Positions 1-10,240 are shown, counted from the stretch's first letter. The stretch: 64,000 nt of DNA from Bradyrhizobium zhanjiangense (GCF_004114935.1 NZ_CP022221.1:1054001-1118000); one strand, 5' to 3'. Translations and numbers: made by a program. Notes: generated from the letters alone by a model not told the origin.

Positions 1-385
1 CAAGTAGTGTGTACGCGAGATCATGTATTGCGTTCTCGGTGCGTTTCCGCCGCCTTCCTTGAGGATTTTCTGCACGGCTCGATGGTCGGGCGCTGGAATT
101 CAGCTCGTGCTTCAAGTTGCATCCCGCAAATGTTACAGGATGTATGCCGTCGATCGTCTGTTGCGGGAAAAGCGGACGACCTGCATTTGAAGAAGTTTAT
201 TAACTGGGCCAGCCTTACAACCCGAAGGCCGCAGCAAGCTTTAAGCGAACATTTGCGCAGCTTGATGAGCCCGCTGCCGACACCAAGGACTTGGGTCGCC
301 AAGCGTGAGTGCGGGATCTCAAAATAGCTGTCGCGGACGCTAACCTCATCCTGCCAAGCAATTCGTGGTTTCGATAAATTGGAGA
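1..385. other. No supported gene
   Basis: I see no convincing gene here. Open frames exist on both strands, but none has family-like composition over its whole length. A short plus-strand stretch near 205-306 reads as a helical 30-residue tail ending in a stop, which could be the relic of a truncated gene, but I cannot name it. Confidence 0.4.
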
Positions 386-711
386 TTACCGGCGGCGAAG
401 GCCGTCGTAGGCGAGAAGCCGATCGAAGGAGTGGCTCACCCGCCAAGCCCGAGGCCACATATGCGGCAAAGCCACAAGTAATCCCAGAGCAAACTTAGCG
501 GCCTTCTGTTCATACTTGGCCTTCCAGCCCAAGAGCTTGTTCTGAAACCGTCCACTATTGAGAAAAAGAAGAACCGTGAGCGACGCACCACGACGTAAAC
601 TGCAAGCTTCCAAGGAAACAGAGGGATCATCGATATCGCCGTCCCCTCAATTGAAAGCGTGAAGCCCAAGGCGACGTAGATTGAGGCCCAGCTTTCTGCG
701 CCGCGCGTCAT
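386..711 (-). pseudogene. Small membrane protein gene with a frameshift
   Basis: The reading frame starts at ATG 711 and encodes a hydrophobic segment (about residues 8-38, containing SIYVALGFTLSIEG and IPLFPWKLAVYVVV). It then loses sense around position 585. The frame one base over continues naturally with LTVLLFLNSGRFQNKLLGWK. Joined, the two halves give a protein of roughly 100 residues with two membrane helices and a basic cytoplasmic tail, a type I associate with Bradyrhizobium genomes. Function is unknown. A one-base indel, real or a sequencing error, is the simplest explanation. Confidence 0.45.
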
Positions 712-998
712 CCTCGCCTGGCGATGGGGCATATCTGGTAGCTGAAGCGCGACTAAGGGCTTGCCGATCACGCCTGCACCGCCTCCTCGACGGGCACGGT
801 GCGGCTATTCGCCTCGCCAATTCATCTCAGAACTTCGATCCAGCGGGTTCGTCGACGTGTACTATCCGAGGCTTGTGGTGGAACGGGCCGAAGATCTTCA
901 GGACGTTCCGCTCTTCTTCGACCAGCCTTTCGCAAAGATTTGACTGCCACATTCGAGCTCGTTTCGCCCTTGATCTAAGCGCGCGAGCCGCGGCACTA

Positions 999-1787
999 TT
1001 ATCGACGGACCAAATCGTGTGGATCAGAAGCGTCTTTTAATCTGGCTGCGGTTTCGCTCAGAGCAGAGAGCGCAGCTTGCATTTTGTCGGGCTGCGAACC
1101 GAGTGTCTTTTGAAGATGCTGCCGGTCGCGCTCGATGGCGCGATCGAGCGAGGAGCCGTATATCGCCGCAATCGCGATCTCCTTAGCCAAGCGCGTATAG
1201 CTCTGCCACATGAGATAGAACATCAGCGGCGGGACCTGACAGTTCGCAAGCATCTCATAGCAGCGTGGTCCAGCGTTTTCGATCGCCCACCATTGCTGCG
1301 CGAGCACCGCGAGCCGTCGAAAGTCTCGTCTCGTTCGGCTGAACTTGTCAGGGGCGACGCCGGCGATGAAGGCGCAGTGATCGAGCCAATTCAGGCCCGC
1401 CATGATCGCAACTGGATAATCGACAACAGGAACGCCCTTGAAGTCGACGACGGTTTCTTCGTGCGGAGCCTGCCTGAGAAAGGCATCCATCATTTCGGCC
1501 TGGCGGACGGCGCGGACCAAAAGATCTACGTCGCGCCGCGGCACCATCATCAGGTAGCGGCAGGCTTCGAGCCGCGTGTGCTCCCAGATGGCACGCACGT
1601 TCCCGTCGGTGTCGCCCAGTCCACGCTTGCAGGCAGGGTAAACCAACCGGCCTTCATCGGTTTCCTTGAGGTACAGCGGAAGCAGCCTGTCAAGGGCTGA
1701 CAGGAGCGTCAGAGGTTCGAAGAGATCGCCTATCGCCTTTTCGGCAGAGGCCAGAACTGACTTCTTTGATCGTCCCCATCCGAACAT
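999..1787 (-). CDS. Hypothetical protein, 262 aa
   Basis: This is a full-length, well-biased frame with no family I recognise. I start it at the internal Met that begins MFGWGRSKKS; the 22 residues upstream look like non-coding translation, and a G-rich stretch lies just before this ATG. The product is soluble, mostly helical, and rich in Trp, Leu and Arg with scattered Cys. Near the centre is a run reading VDFKGVPVVDYPVAIMAGLN, and the C-terminal part is amphipathic helix. It stands alone, with no operon partner in either direction. The opposite-strand frame across it is a shadow. Confidence 0.6.
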   Translation of the reverse strand: MFGWGRSKKSVLASAEKAIGDLFEPLTLLSALDRLLPLYLKETDEGRLVYPACKRGLGDTDGNVRAIWEHTRLEACRYLMMVPRRDVDLLVRAVRQAEMMDAFLRQAPHEETVVDFKGVPVVDYPVAIMAGLNWLDHCAFIAGVAPDKFSRTRRDFRRLAVLAQQWWAIENAGPRCYEMLANCQVPPLMFYLMWQSYTRLAKEIAIAAIYGSSLDRAIERDRQHLQKTLGSQPDKMQAALSALSETAARLKDASDPHDLVRR

Positions 1788-2050
1788 TTTCGGCCGCCCC
1801 AGGTCCATGCTGCGCTGAATGCCGATTACAATGGGGCTCGCCTGAAGACGCAAGTCCGCCCATTTCCGGCCGTTGAATGATCCGGAGCCCGCCCGAATCG
1901 GTTAGTGGGTTATTAACCGCCGTTCGGCAGGCTTGCTGCCACTGTTATCGCTGCCTAATCAGCCCCCCAGCCCAAGGCAGCGTAAGATGGCCGGCGGTGG
2001 ATGACCTCCGCCGGCCGTTTTGCTCGAGAGACTGTCCGCGCTCTCTGCCG

Positions 2051-2434
2051 TTACGGAGCCTTCGAAGGCCTGCCTCGCAGCAGTTGACGGTATCCGCTGT
2101 TGGCCATCCACAGCGCGCGCTCAAGATGGGTTTCAAACGCCTGCCGGGCCCGCTTGGGCTCGCGTTCTGGGTCGATACCAAGGACGATCCGCGATACTTC
2201 GCGCCAGTCCGCGCCTTCGGCATTCGCGTCGATCAGGCGCCAATACGTGATCATGTGCTCTTCATCGTACACGGTAAGGTCGGACCCGGAGGGCGCCAGA
2301 TCGACGACAACTGGATTGAGCAGCGGCGGCATTGGCTTCCCCGCGATCATTGGTTGTGACGCCGGGATATTTCCCGGTGTTTGTGTCGGCGGCGTGACCG
2401 TTGCAGGATCACCCAAGCAGCCGGCGGCTGACAT
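2051..2434 (-). CDS. DUF2285-like small protein
   Basis: This 127-residue protein has a proline-rich N-terminus followed by a helical domain of about 75 residues. The domain pattern (LTVYDEEHMITYWRLIDA, then EGADW, VLGIDP, HLERALWMANSGYRQLL) is the one I associate with DUF2285, a small domain common in Rhizobiales accessory DNA and often near conjugative elements. The first codons overlap the end of the upstream zinc-ribbon gene by about 26 bases, so the two are probably co-transcribed. An internal Met at 2350 is an alternative start. The biochemical function is unknown. Confidence 0.6.
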   Translation of the reverse strand: MSAAGCLGDPATVTPPTQTPGNIPASQPMIAGKPMPPLLNPVVVDLAPSGSDLTVYDEEHMITYWRLIDANAEGADWREVSRIVLGIDPEREPKRARQAFETHLERALWMANSGYRQLLRGRPSKAP

Positions 2435-2738
2435 TGATGATGAAACCGGCCGGTGCGCCGATGATAGCGCCGACTAGGCCATAGCCGGCGGCGCCACCGG
2501 GACCGATCATCACCGCGCCGTAGACGAAGCCGATACCTGCACACAAGACAATCATACCGATCAGTGTCTGATCGTTCAGCTCTTCGGTCCGGTTCAGGCG
2601 TTGCTCTTTGGAGCTTTGCACATAAGGACCGGCTGGCTCACGCGAGCCGCAATGCGGGCAGGCGACGGCCGAAAACGAGACATTTCCGCCGCAGTCCGAG
2701 CAGCCAATCAGTTCCTGTTGTACGCGCCCAACCGTCAT
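2409..2738 (-). CDS. Zinc-ribbon membrane protein
   Basis: The 109-residue product has an N-terminal zinc ribbon with two Cys-X2-Cys knuckles (CSDC and CPHC, about residues 13-31). A short charged linker follows, then two hydrophobic helices rich in Gly and Ala (about residues 55-100). This makes it a small inner-membrane protein with a cytosolic metal-binding head, a common arrangement of unknown role. I prefer ATG 2738 to the TTG three codons upstream. The stop overlaps the start of the DUF2285-like gene, which suggests a two-gene operon. Confidence 0.6.
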   Translation of the reverse strand: MTVGRVQQELIGCSDCGGNVSFSAVACPHCGSREPAGPYVQSSKEQRLNRTEELNDQTLIGMIVLCAGIGFVYGAVMIGPGGAAGYGLVGAIIGAPAGFIINVSRRLLG

Positions 2739-2765
2739 GCGTCCCAACGTAGCCGCCTCGCTACC

Positions 2766-3064
2766 ATGGCGCTACAGGCTTTGCCCGCGGTCCACAGTCA
2801 CTATTCCTCGGTCCGACCGATCGCTTCTAGCAGCTCGCCAGAGGAGGATCGCTGGAGCGGCACTGCCGAGATATTCGACGTGGCCCGCGCCGGCATCCAG
2901 GCCGCCTGGGAGGAGCTAGCGGTCGCGCGACGGCCGCCGATTACGAGGCGTGGCGCCGCCAGCGCGACTGGACCGCTTGGGAAGGCCGAATGCACGATCT
3001 GGCGCTGCCGCTATCCCACACAGCGGCCGGAAAGGCATTGCGCAATGCTTCTGCAGCGAGGTAG
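2766..3064 (+). pseudogene. Frameshifted small hypothetical gene
   Basis: From ATG 2766 the frame ends in a helical stretch (IFDVARAGIQAAWEELAVAR), then turns to low-quality translation near 2925. The frame one base over continues with AADYEAWRRQRDWTAWEGRM and ends LRNASAAR-stop at 3064. The two parts fit a single helical, Trp/Arg-rich protein of about 99 residues. I infer a one-base frameshift. The family is not recognised. A small gene follows seven bases downstream. Confidence 0.4.
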
Positions 3065-3504
3065 TCACCGATGCTACCCGCCCACGTCCAAACTGCCCAT
3101 CTGGCTAACCGTCGCATGAAGCATACCGCAGAACGTCCAAGCGCCGATCCGGAAGCAGCGGCCCTCCGGAATAAACTGTTAAAGGTGGGTGCCGATGTTG
3201 AAGCCTGACTTTGGCTCGGCAGGCGGATCGAATGGAAGGCGACCGTATCGCGTGGGTCCGCCAACTTGCCGAAGCGACGGTACGAGGGCGTACCCCTTGC
3301 CTGTTCGGGGCATTCGAACTCTGATGTCTTCACTGCCGCGACGTATACTTCCAGATCGGCTTGTGAGAGGCCGGGGCGGCCTCGATAACACCCCAGCTGA
3401 CGAGTGAGCCGCAGATGTCTCGCGTGGCTCGTCGAGCAACGCAGCAGTTGAGCAGCTTCACTTTCCGTCCACATCTGCGAGTTCGGTTTGATTCTGCGCT
3501 TCAT
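2941..3504 (-). CDS. HTH (excisionase-like) DNA-binding protein, C-terminal part doubtful
   Basis: The first 60 residues (from ATG 3504, MKRRIKPNSQMWTESEAAQL) resemble a small winged-helix/excisionase-type domain: a W-T-E-S-E-A-A opening, a recognition helix STSHARHLRLTRQL, then the wing GRPGLSQADLEVY. Such proteins are usually 60-110 residues long. Here the frame runs on for 188 residues, and its latter half overlaps two plus-strand small genes and has poor composition. Either a frameshift has extended the frame or the downstream part is non-functional. A role in regulating a mobile element is possible but is inference. Confidence 0.4.
   Translation of the reverse strand: MKRRIKPNSQMWTESEAAQLLRCSTSHARHLRLTRQLGCYRGRPGLSQADLEVYVAAVKTSEFECPEQARGTPSYRRFGKLADPRDTVAFHSIRLPSQSQASTSAPTFNSLFRRAAASGSALGRSAVCFMRRLARWAVWTWAGSIGDYLAAEALRNAFPAAVWDSGSARSCIRPSQAVQSRWRRHAS
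3071..3208 (+). CDS. 45-aa hypothetical protein
   Basis: A short frame opens at ATG 3071 and is preceded at good spacing by the Shine-Dalgarno-like GAGGTAG. The protein begins MLPAHVQTAHLANRRMKHTA and ends LLKVGADVEA. It is polar and probably helical. It lies immediately after the frameshifted gene at 2766-3064 and could be translationally coupled to it. No function can be proposed. Confidence 0.4.
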   Translation: MLPAHVQTAHLANRRMKHTAERPSADPEAAALRNKLLKVGADVEA

Positions 3505-3582
3505 CGCGCGCACGGTGCACTTTTGTGTGTCGATATAATTAATGGCTCAATACGTGTTATACAAAACAATACAACTTAAACG

Positions 3583-3612
3583 TTGACATGGCCGAACCGC
3601 ATTTCCTATTCT
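3583..3612 (+). promoter_or_regulatory. Sigma-70-like promoter
   Basis: A perfect TTGACA (3583-3588) is followed after 18 bases by TATTCT (3607-3612). It lies in an AT-richer patch than its surroundings and points towards the small gene at 3790. The assignment rests on consensus only. Confidence 0.4.
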
Positions 3613-3789
3613 CACGATGAGGTCCAGAAAACCTCGTACGGCAGGCGTAATCGTTTTCCCCAAAGTCCTGAGTCCTCGCGCGTATGTCCAGTGGCGCAAG
3701 CCTAAAGGCGCGAGGGATCGCCTGTCGTTGCTTATTTCTGGCTCCGGACGACTATCTCGATCTCAGAAAGATCGACGGAGAAAACGAGA

Positions 3790-4014
3790 GTGAAAGCAGT
3801 AACAAAACAGAAGGCAGACAGAGCTTGCGCCAAAGAGTTGAAGATTTTGGCACGGGTCGAAAAGGATCTCGAAAATGCACGCGGCTCCGGAGCGGTTGAA
3901 GACGTCTTCCTTGGGCTTGAGGAAATCTACTCGATGCACATGCGCACCGAGCATCAAAGCGTCCGAGCAAGATGCGAAGCCATCTTGCGCGCCGGCAGTT
4001 TGCCGAAGGCGTAA
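3790..4014 (+). CDS. 74-aa hypothetical protein
   Basis: The frame starts with GTG, preceded by GGAG at suitable spacing, and encodes a charged, helical protein. It begins VKAVTKQKADRACAKELKIL and has heptad-like spacing through the middle. A strong hairpin follows nine bases after the stop and a sigma-70-like promoter lies about 180 bases upstream, so it has the layout of a self-contained transcription unit. No family is recognised. Confidence 0.5.
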   Translation: MKAVTKQKADRACAKELKILARVEKDLENARGSGAVEDVFLGLEEIYSMHMRTEHQSVRARCEAILRAGSLPKA

Positions 4015-4022
4015 CTGACGAT

Positions 4023-4052
4023 CGTAGAGCGCTCCGCAGGGAGCGCTCTACG
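4023..4052 (+). terminator. Perfect 13-bp stem hairpin
   Basis: CGTAGAGCGCTCC (4023-4035) is perfectly complementary to GGAGCGCTCTACG (4040-4052) around the four-base loop GCAG. It begins nine bases after the 74-aa gene. There is no clear U-tract, so it may be an atypical intrinsic terminator or an mRNA 3-prime stabiliser. Confidence 0.6.
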
Positions 4053-4125
4053 CATTTGAGCAACGCGGCCGGCAAGAGCCGGCATCTGATGGCCCCGGCA
4101 CGCTCCTAAAACGTGGCAATAACCC

Positions 4126-4311
4126 GTGCGAGACCTGATCATCGAAGCCTTTGACAGCGTCATCCGCCGCGAGATCGCGGAAGCGGACGACGTTCGCAAG
4201 GAAATCGCCCAGCGCGGCGCCTATTGGGCCGGCGACGAGATATGGAAGCTGCGCCGCCAAGTCGCTGCGCTGCGCAAGCGTATCGCCGAGCTTGAAGAAA
4301 CCGACGCGTGA
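4126..4311 (+). CDS. 61-aa coiled-coil protein
   Basis: A GTG-initiated frame encodes an almost wholly helical peptide that ends in a leucine/isoleucine heptad stretch (IWKLRRQVAALRKRIAELEE, about residues 38-57). It looks like a short coiled-coil oligomerisation module. No catalytic or membrane features are seen. It lies alone downstream of the hairpin at 4023-4052. Confidence 0.45.
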   Translation: MRDLIIEAFDSVIRREIAEADDVRKEIAQRGAYWAGDEIWKLRRQVAALRKRIAELEETDA

Positions 4312-4391
4312 TCTCAGCAGACCGCGAGTATCTCCTCGATGGCCTTTAGAACCGTGGGGTCAATCGCTTCGCGCGGCACCGTGCGCCGGTT

Positions 4392-4553
4392 ATGAGAGCG
4401 AGCAACCCGTTCTTCGCCGCGATGAATGCGATCGCAAACCCGCAGGTCGGTGTGGACATCAACGGCGATGTCGGCAGCATGAATGACGACCGGCGCGCCG
4501 CCGCGATGGCCTCCTCGATCGTCGCAACGTATCGGGGGACGGCGCCCGGATAG
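4392..4553 (+). CDS. Possible 53-aa small protein
   Basis: A short frame with good GC3 bias begins at ATG 4392 (MRASNPFFAAMNAIANPQVG) and ends at TAG 4551-4553. The reading frame is also open upstream, so this could be a truncated remnant. No ribosome site or family is evident. The following 280 bases to 4836 hold nothing I can support. Confidence 0.22.
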   Translation: MRASNPFFAAMNAIANPQVGVDINGDVGSMNDDRRAAAMASSIVATYRGTAPG

Positions 4554-4836
4554 TCGGCCGTCGAAATGGAATTCCGCCCTATTCGAACTGTGGGGGCGGT
4601 TTCGGACCAGGCCCAGGTGTCCGCAAGAACGGGGCAAGCCGAAGCCTCTTTCCCTCAGGAACTCCGGGCGACGCATGCAGAAACCCTCCTCCCGGCTTCC
4701 TCCGACTCCTCGGGCCGGGAGGAGAAATTCATCGGCGCGAACATCACCCCATGGAGCGGCAACGTCACGAAACCGGAATTCAAGCCTGGCTTCCTTAGAA
4801 AGGATTTACAAAAATTGTATCGTTCGCTAGGTCTGC

Positions 4837-6066
4837 TTAAGAAGTTTGTCGGTTAAACTTCGAACGACGTCCATCAGCGTCCTCTTCCTGACTGGCATAC
4901 GGGTACAATATTTTCCCGTGCATGACGGAATTCCGTAGCTTGCGCCACGTGGCCAGTTGATCGTGAGTAATCACGTCGGCTTGTGCCAGCCACTTTAAGG
5001 TTCGTTCAGTTGACATGCCCTTCGGCCGCAACGCGGCGACGGCGGCCTTCTTCAGTTCGTTGTCACCCTCTAACGCTTCTATTTTCTCGACGAGTGCCGC
5101 AGCGGCTTTGGAGTCGGCTTTCTCTTGAGCCACTAGTTCAGTTTTGAGGAACGGGCGAAGTAGCATCGCGAGACCCTCAGTGCATCCCGCTAAAGTCAAG
5201 CTCATCACCCATCGTGAAGATCCGGCCACTCGCGCCAGCTCGTCATAGAAGCGAGTGACTTCATTGATCTCCACCTTTCTGGCGTCCGGCGCGAGAGCGA
5301 TGAATTGCAGCAGCCGCGCATACGTATCGAAAAAGCTCTCTGCCTTCTCGTCCCTCCAGAAGCTAGACCAGCTTGCAACGTCCAAAGCTGGTTGCGGAAG
5401 TATGTGGATGATGGCCATGCCGCCGATATTGCGCGCCGCCAGCCTCGGCGCTACGCACTGCCCAAACATGATCCGAAGAGGTTCCGCGATCCAGTTCTCA
5501 GTCCAGGTCGGCGGCAACTGATCGGAGTGAGGCACCGTGATCGAGACCACCTTATTCTCCCGTTCATAGGCGAACTTGATCTTGGAGCCGAGGAGATCGA
5601 TCTCCTTTTGCTGAAGTCGATTGGTCCCCATTACTCGTGCGAGCGGATGAAGATGGTCGGCGTGGAAGATGAACTCCGTGCTCGAATTGGGTGAGTCAAG
5701 AGGCTGATCGACCATGAGTGATGTCAACTTGCCTTCGATGATCGACTGATCTCCAAAGGACATGTTTTGCGGCATCGTCCAGCCGCAAAGCCATTCCGTC
5801 CCGTCGGCTTCCTTGCCCTCAAGGCGCAAGCGAGACGTGCCGTCGTCCCTGTGTTCGTGGTGGTGATTGATCGCTTGGAGGAGTGGAATCGGTGACCCTG
5901 TTGTGGTCATGCTGAAGGAGAAATCCTGAAGCGTGTTCATTTGCACCTTGCAGGGGCCCGCCGCGACGGCCGGGCTCATGCTGGTGCGGCCGATCAGCTT
6001 GGCCTCGACGAGCTCCAGCGTCTTCGGGGCCTTTAGGAAGTGGCGCCAGCTATCAAGGGTTGCCAT
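4837..6066 (-). CDS. HEPN-domain protein, possible ApeA-like defence effector
   Basis: I start this 409-residue protein at ATG 6066, which has an AGAG-rich ribosome site; the frame upstream is low-quality translation. The N-terminal two-thirds is a beta-rich region (residues about 1-230) followed by helices. Near the C-terminus LRNSVMHG gives the R-X4-H signature of HEPN ribonucleases, preceded by a helix with WLAQADVITHDQLATWRKL. Large proteins with a beta N-domain and a C-terminal HEPN domain include ApeA-type anti-phage effectors, but I cannot confirm that the N-domain is ApeA. It sits 60 bases after a truncated helicase in the same direction, among other HEPN-like genes. An RNase role in abortive infection is inference. 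Confidence 0.55.
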   Translation of the reverse strand: MATLDSWRHFLKAPKTLELVEAKLIGRTSMSPAVAAGPCKVQMNTLQDFSFSMTTTGSPIPLLQAINHHHEHRDDGTSRLRLEGKEADGTEWLCGWTMPQNMSFGDQSIIEGKLTSLMVDQPLDSPNSSTEFIFHADHLHPLARVMGTNRLQQKEIDLLGSKIKFAYERENKVVSITVPHSDQLPPTWTENWIAEPLRIMFGQCVAPRLAARNIGGMAIIHILPQPALDVASWSSFWRDEKAESFFDTYARLLQFIALAPDARKVEINEVTRFYDELARVAGSSRWVMSLTLAGCTEGLAMLLRPFLKTELVAQEKADSKAAAALVEKIEALEGDNELKKAAVAALRPKGMSTERTLKWLAQADVITHDQLATWRKLRNSVMHGKILYPYASQEEDADGRRSKFNRQTS

Positions 6067-6125
6067 CTCTGCTCTCTCTAAGTGACCGAGGGCGAATTCG
6101 CGAGTGATATGGCGACTGTCTCGTC

Positions 6126-6446
6126 TCAGGTCGCCCAAAAATGGCGCGAAACGGCCCCGCCGAAAAATCGTGAAGCGCGCCAGTCCGCCTCCAGATTGCT
6201 GATGTCGAGAGCTTCGGCAACGCCGGTGCGAATAGTCAAGTTCGGCGTGATGACGAGCGTCCGGCCCTTGGCCACGCCGAATGGCAGCGTCGCGATGACG
6301 CCGGTCTTGCCACATCCGACGGGGATCTGCAGGATGACCCGCTCGTCTGATGTCTCGAAATGGTTCCGAACTGCGCGATGAGCGCCCTGCTGAGGCTCAC
6401 GGACCTTCGGGTTCGCCTCGATGTCCGCCATCAGCGTTTGAAACAT
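6126..6446 (-). pseudogene. Truncated SF2 helicase/ATPase N-terminus
   Basis: About 107 residues remain of a superfamily-2 DEAD-like helicase. A Q-type motif region (REPQQGAHRAVRNHF) leads into Walker A (VGCGKTG), then the conserved LVITPNLTIR (motif Ia) and LDISNLE. The frame then stops, far short of the 600-1000 residues expected. The DEAD box and the second RecA lobe are missing. The start is probably the Met of MFQTLM. It lies directly upstream of, and in line with, the HEPN protein gene, so helicase plus HEPN protein may once have been one defence operon. An internal deletion appears to have removed the rest. Confidence 0.65.
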
Positions 6447-6497
6447 GTGGTCGGGCTCTTCGGCCGCCTGCTCGGCGCGCCCTTCACTGAAGAGGCT

Positions 6498-7052
6498 ATG
6501 ACCCGGCCGCTCTTCGAGGACCTTACTGGAGATTACGCGCGTGAGGATGAATGGTCCGGCCCGCATGGCTTCGCCATCGGCGGGATGATGCAGGCCAACA
6601 CCGCTTCCCTTGCCGAGGAATACTTCACAGCCGCCAATGAGCTTGTGGATGCGAGCAAGGAGAAGCGCATCGCCGACTACCCGATCGGCAACGCAGCCCT
6701 GTTCTTATACCGTCATTCTTGCGAACTCATTCTCAAAGCCGCGCTGCCCGCCTCGAAGCGAACTCACGATTTGACTGGCCTTACTGATAACTTCGTGGAG
6801 ATGATCAAAGAGAAATATGGACAAGATGTTCCTGCTTGGGTCGTGAGGCGAATGAAGGAACTGGCTCCAATCGATCCCAATTCGACCGCATTCCGCTATG
6901 GCAACTACAGTACGCCGATTGACGCCGGGGACGCGCCCATCGAGTTCGAAGCCTATGTGAGCCTCTCGCATCTGTAAGCTGCGATGCTGGCGCTTAACAC
7001 CGCTTTGGTTTCGGCGGTCGCAGAGATCGGGTTTAGCCGTAACGGGCAATGA
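6498..7052 (+). pseudogene. HEPN-like protein with in-frame premature stop
   Basis: From the Met of MTRPLFEDLTGDYAREDEWS the product is helical. It carries a HEPN-like core with ALFLYRHSCELILKAAL followed by THDLTGLTDNF, resembling stand-alone HEPN proteins of toxin/antitoxin and defence loci. A TAA at 6975-6977 interrupts the frame after SLSHL. The same frame continues with a plausible helix (AAMLALNTALVSAVAEIGF) to a second stop at 7050-7052, so a single base change may have shortened the protein by about 25 residues. Without the tail it would be 159 residues and may still fold. It diverges from the helicase fragment and converges on the HNH remnant. Confidence 0.5.
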
Positions 7053-7286
7053 CTAACTGAGTCCGCGCGAGCGCTCGCGGTAATGGGCAAGCCGTCGGCG
7101 ATGCTCGTCCGTTAGCCAAATCGGCGAATTCCAACGGAGCTCGGCGCACGCTTGCTCGCTGAGACTGGACGAGAACTCGGGCTTTCCCTCGTCGTCGAAG
7201 GTAACGAGTCCACGATCGAATGCGGCGTCCCAAAGCGCCGACAGCAGCAACCCGTTATGTACATTGAGCCGTTCGCCCGATGACAA
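7053..7286 (-). pseudogene. HNH endonuclease C-terminal fragment
   Basis: The 77 residues contain NVHNGLLLSALWDAAFDRGL followed by VTFDDEGKPEF and a Leu/Ser stretch. This is the typical end of HNH restriction-like nucleases, downstream of the catalytic His-Asn-His finger. The N-terminal nuclease core is absent, replaced by the divergent gene starting at 7280. It is probably non-functional and is another sign that this patch was once a larger defence island. Confidence 0.5.
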
Positions 7287-7735
7287 ACTTCGCCAATTTT
7301 CGAATCATGCAGCCGGAGACCAAAGACCTTGTCTTGGATCTCATGCAAGATGCCGACCGCCAGCGGTCCGCATTCATGTCATTCGTCAATGTTTGGATGG
7401 CCTTCAACGGGTGGATGTCAGCGGTCACCGAGCGTGAGACCGATGCCGATATGATCCGCGACCTCTCGGCTAACAGTAGCTTGGCTCATGGCTACGCCGG
7501 ACTGATGGAGAACTCTCGGGCATTCCATCGTCTTGTCTCTGCTTTCGCAGCGATGTGGCCAGTTCTGAATGTTCGCGACGTGCGCAAAAAGCTGGGCAGC
7601 GATGCGTTCTGGAGGCTTCAGCGCGATGAGCTCATCGCAGCTTGCGATGCAGTCTACGCCGCCAAAGAGAGTGGACGCGCCCGGCTTGTGATGTCAGGAC
7701 AAGTGATCGCCTGGCCCGGCTCGATACGAGCCTGA
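7280..7735 (+). CDS. HEPN-like hypothetical protein, possibly C-truncated
   Basis: This 151-residue frame starts at ATG 7280 and overlaps the HNH fragment by seven bases. The segment FMSFVNVWMAFNGWMSAVTE resembles the conserved FxxLWxAFN helix of many HEPN-fold proteins, and helices through about residue 110 continue that fold. The ending (IAWPGSIRA) is unlike the R-N-x-x-x-H segment expected at the end of the fold, so the catalytic tail may have been lost. It is a third HEPN-like gene within 3 kb. Confidence 0.45.
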   Translation: MTNFANFRIMQPETKDLVLDLMQDADRQRSAFMSFVNVWMAFNGWMSAVTERETDADMIRDLSANSSLAHGYAGLMENSRAFHRLVSAFAAMWPVLNVRDVRKKLGSDAFWRLQRDELIAACDAVYAAKESGRARLVMSGQVIAWPGSIRA

Positions 7736-7736
7736 A

Positions 7737-8095
7737 GGCAGTCGCTCGCGGCTGCAGCTTTTGCCGAGGCGATAGCGGTACTGCGAATATCTTGAGCGCC
7801 GCGTGCTAAGAATCGTCGGAACCAAAGGGCCATCGCCCGAGTTTGTGGCCAGAAAATCGTTCGCGACGGCGCTTATTCAATCCGCCGGTTGACATTCCCG
7901 AACTATCGCGCCAACCGAACTACCTTTCGAATCCATCCGGCGACCGCCACTGGCGGCAACGGAGAAATAGATTATGCCGAACTTGGCCGACGATGTTCTC
8001 TCCGAACTCGGCAGCGTTAGCGGTTAAGGTGATCGTCATTTCCGGGGCGCGCGTAGCGCGAGCCCTATGACCAAGTGGAAGTTGCGAGAGCGCAC
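7737..8095. other. Non-coding stretch
   Basis: I see no gene here. It separates the HEPN-like patch from the groEL terminator. Frames are short and of poor composition on both strands. Confidence 0.45.
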
Positions 8096-8121
8096 AAAAA
8101 ACCCCGGCATCGCTGCCGGGG
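8096..8121 (-). terminator. Rho-independent terminator of groESL
   Basis: Read on the minus strand, a stem of GCCGGGG/CCCCGGC (8115-8121 with 8102-8108) and a six-base loop is followed by six T residues (8096-8101). It lies about 30 bases past the groEL stop and is a classic intrinsic terminator. Confidence 0.85.
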
Positions 8122-8152
8122 GGCGCATTTGGTCGTCGCCGGAACGGCTGGA

Positions 8153-9865
<1,713 letters not shown>

Positions 9866-9881
9866 CGGTGCGAGCGTTGGA

Positions 9882-10196
9882 TTAAGCGGCCTTCTTCTTG
9901 GAAGACACGTCGGTGAGAACGCCCATGATGTCGCTCTCCTTCATGATCAACAGCTCCTGGCCGTCTATCTTGACCTCGGTGCCCGACCACTTGCCGAACA
10001 GCACGCGGTCGCCGACCTGGACGTCGATCGGGATCAGCTTGCCGGACTCGTCGCGGCCACCAGGGCCAACGGCGATCACTTCGCCCTGGGAGGGCTTTTC
10101 CTTGGCCGTATCCGGAATGATGATGCCGCCAGCGGTCTTCTCTTCTGCGTCGATGCGCTTGACCACGACGCGGTCGTGAAGCGGACGGAATTTCAT
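9882..10196 (-). CDS. groS: 10-kDa co-chaperonin GroES
   Basis: The 104-residue lid subunit of the chaperonin begins [13 protein letters not shown] and carries the mobile-loop region [20 protein letters not shown] at residues 18-37, then [11 protein letters not shown] and the conserved [16 protein letters not shown] strong ribosome site (AGGAGGA) precedes the ATG. It is the first gene of the groESL operon, downstream of a CIRCE element, so HrcA repression and heat induction are expected. Confidence 0.98.
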   Translation of the reverse strand: MKFRPLHDRVVVKRIDAEEKTAGGIIIPDTAKEKPSQGEVIAVGPGGRDESGKLIPIDVQVGDRVLFGKWSGTEVKIDGQELLIMKESDIMGVLTDVSSKKKAA

Positions 10197-10240
10197 GCAG
10201 TCCTCCTAAGCAATTGCACGAGTTGAGGATTTTTAGATGA

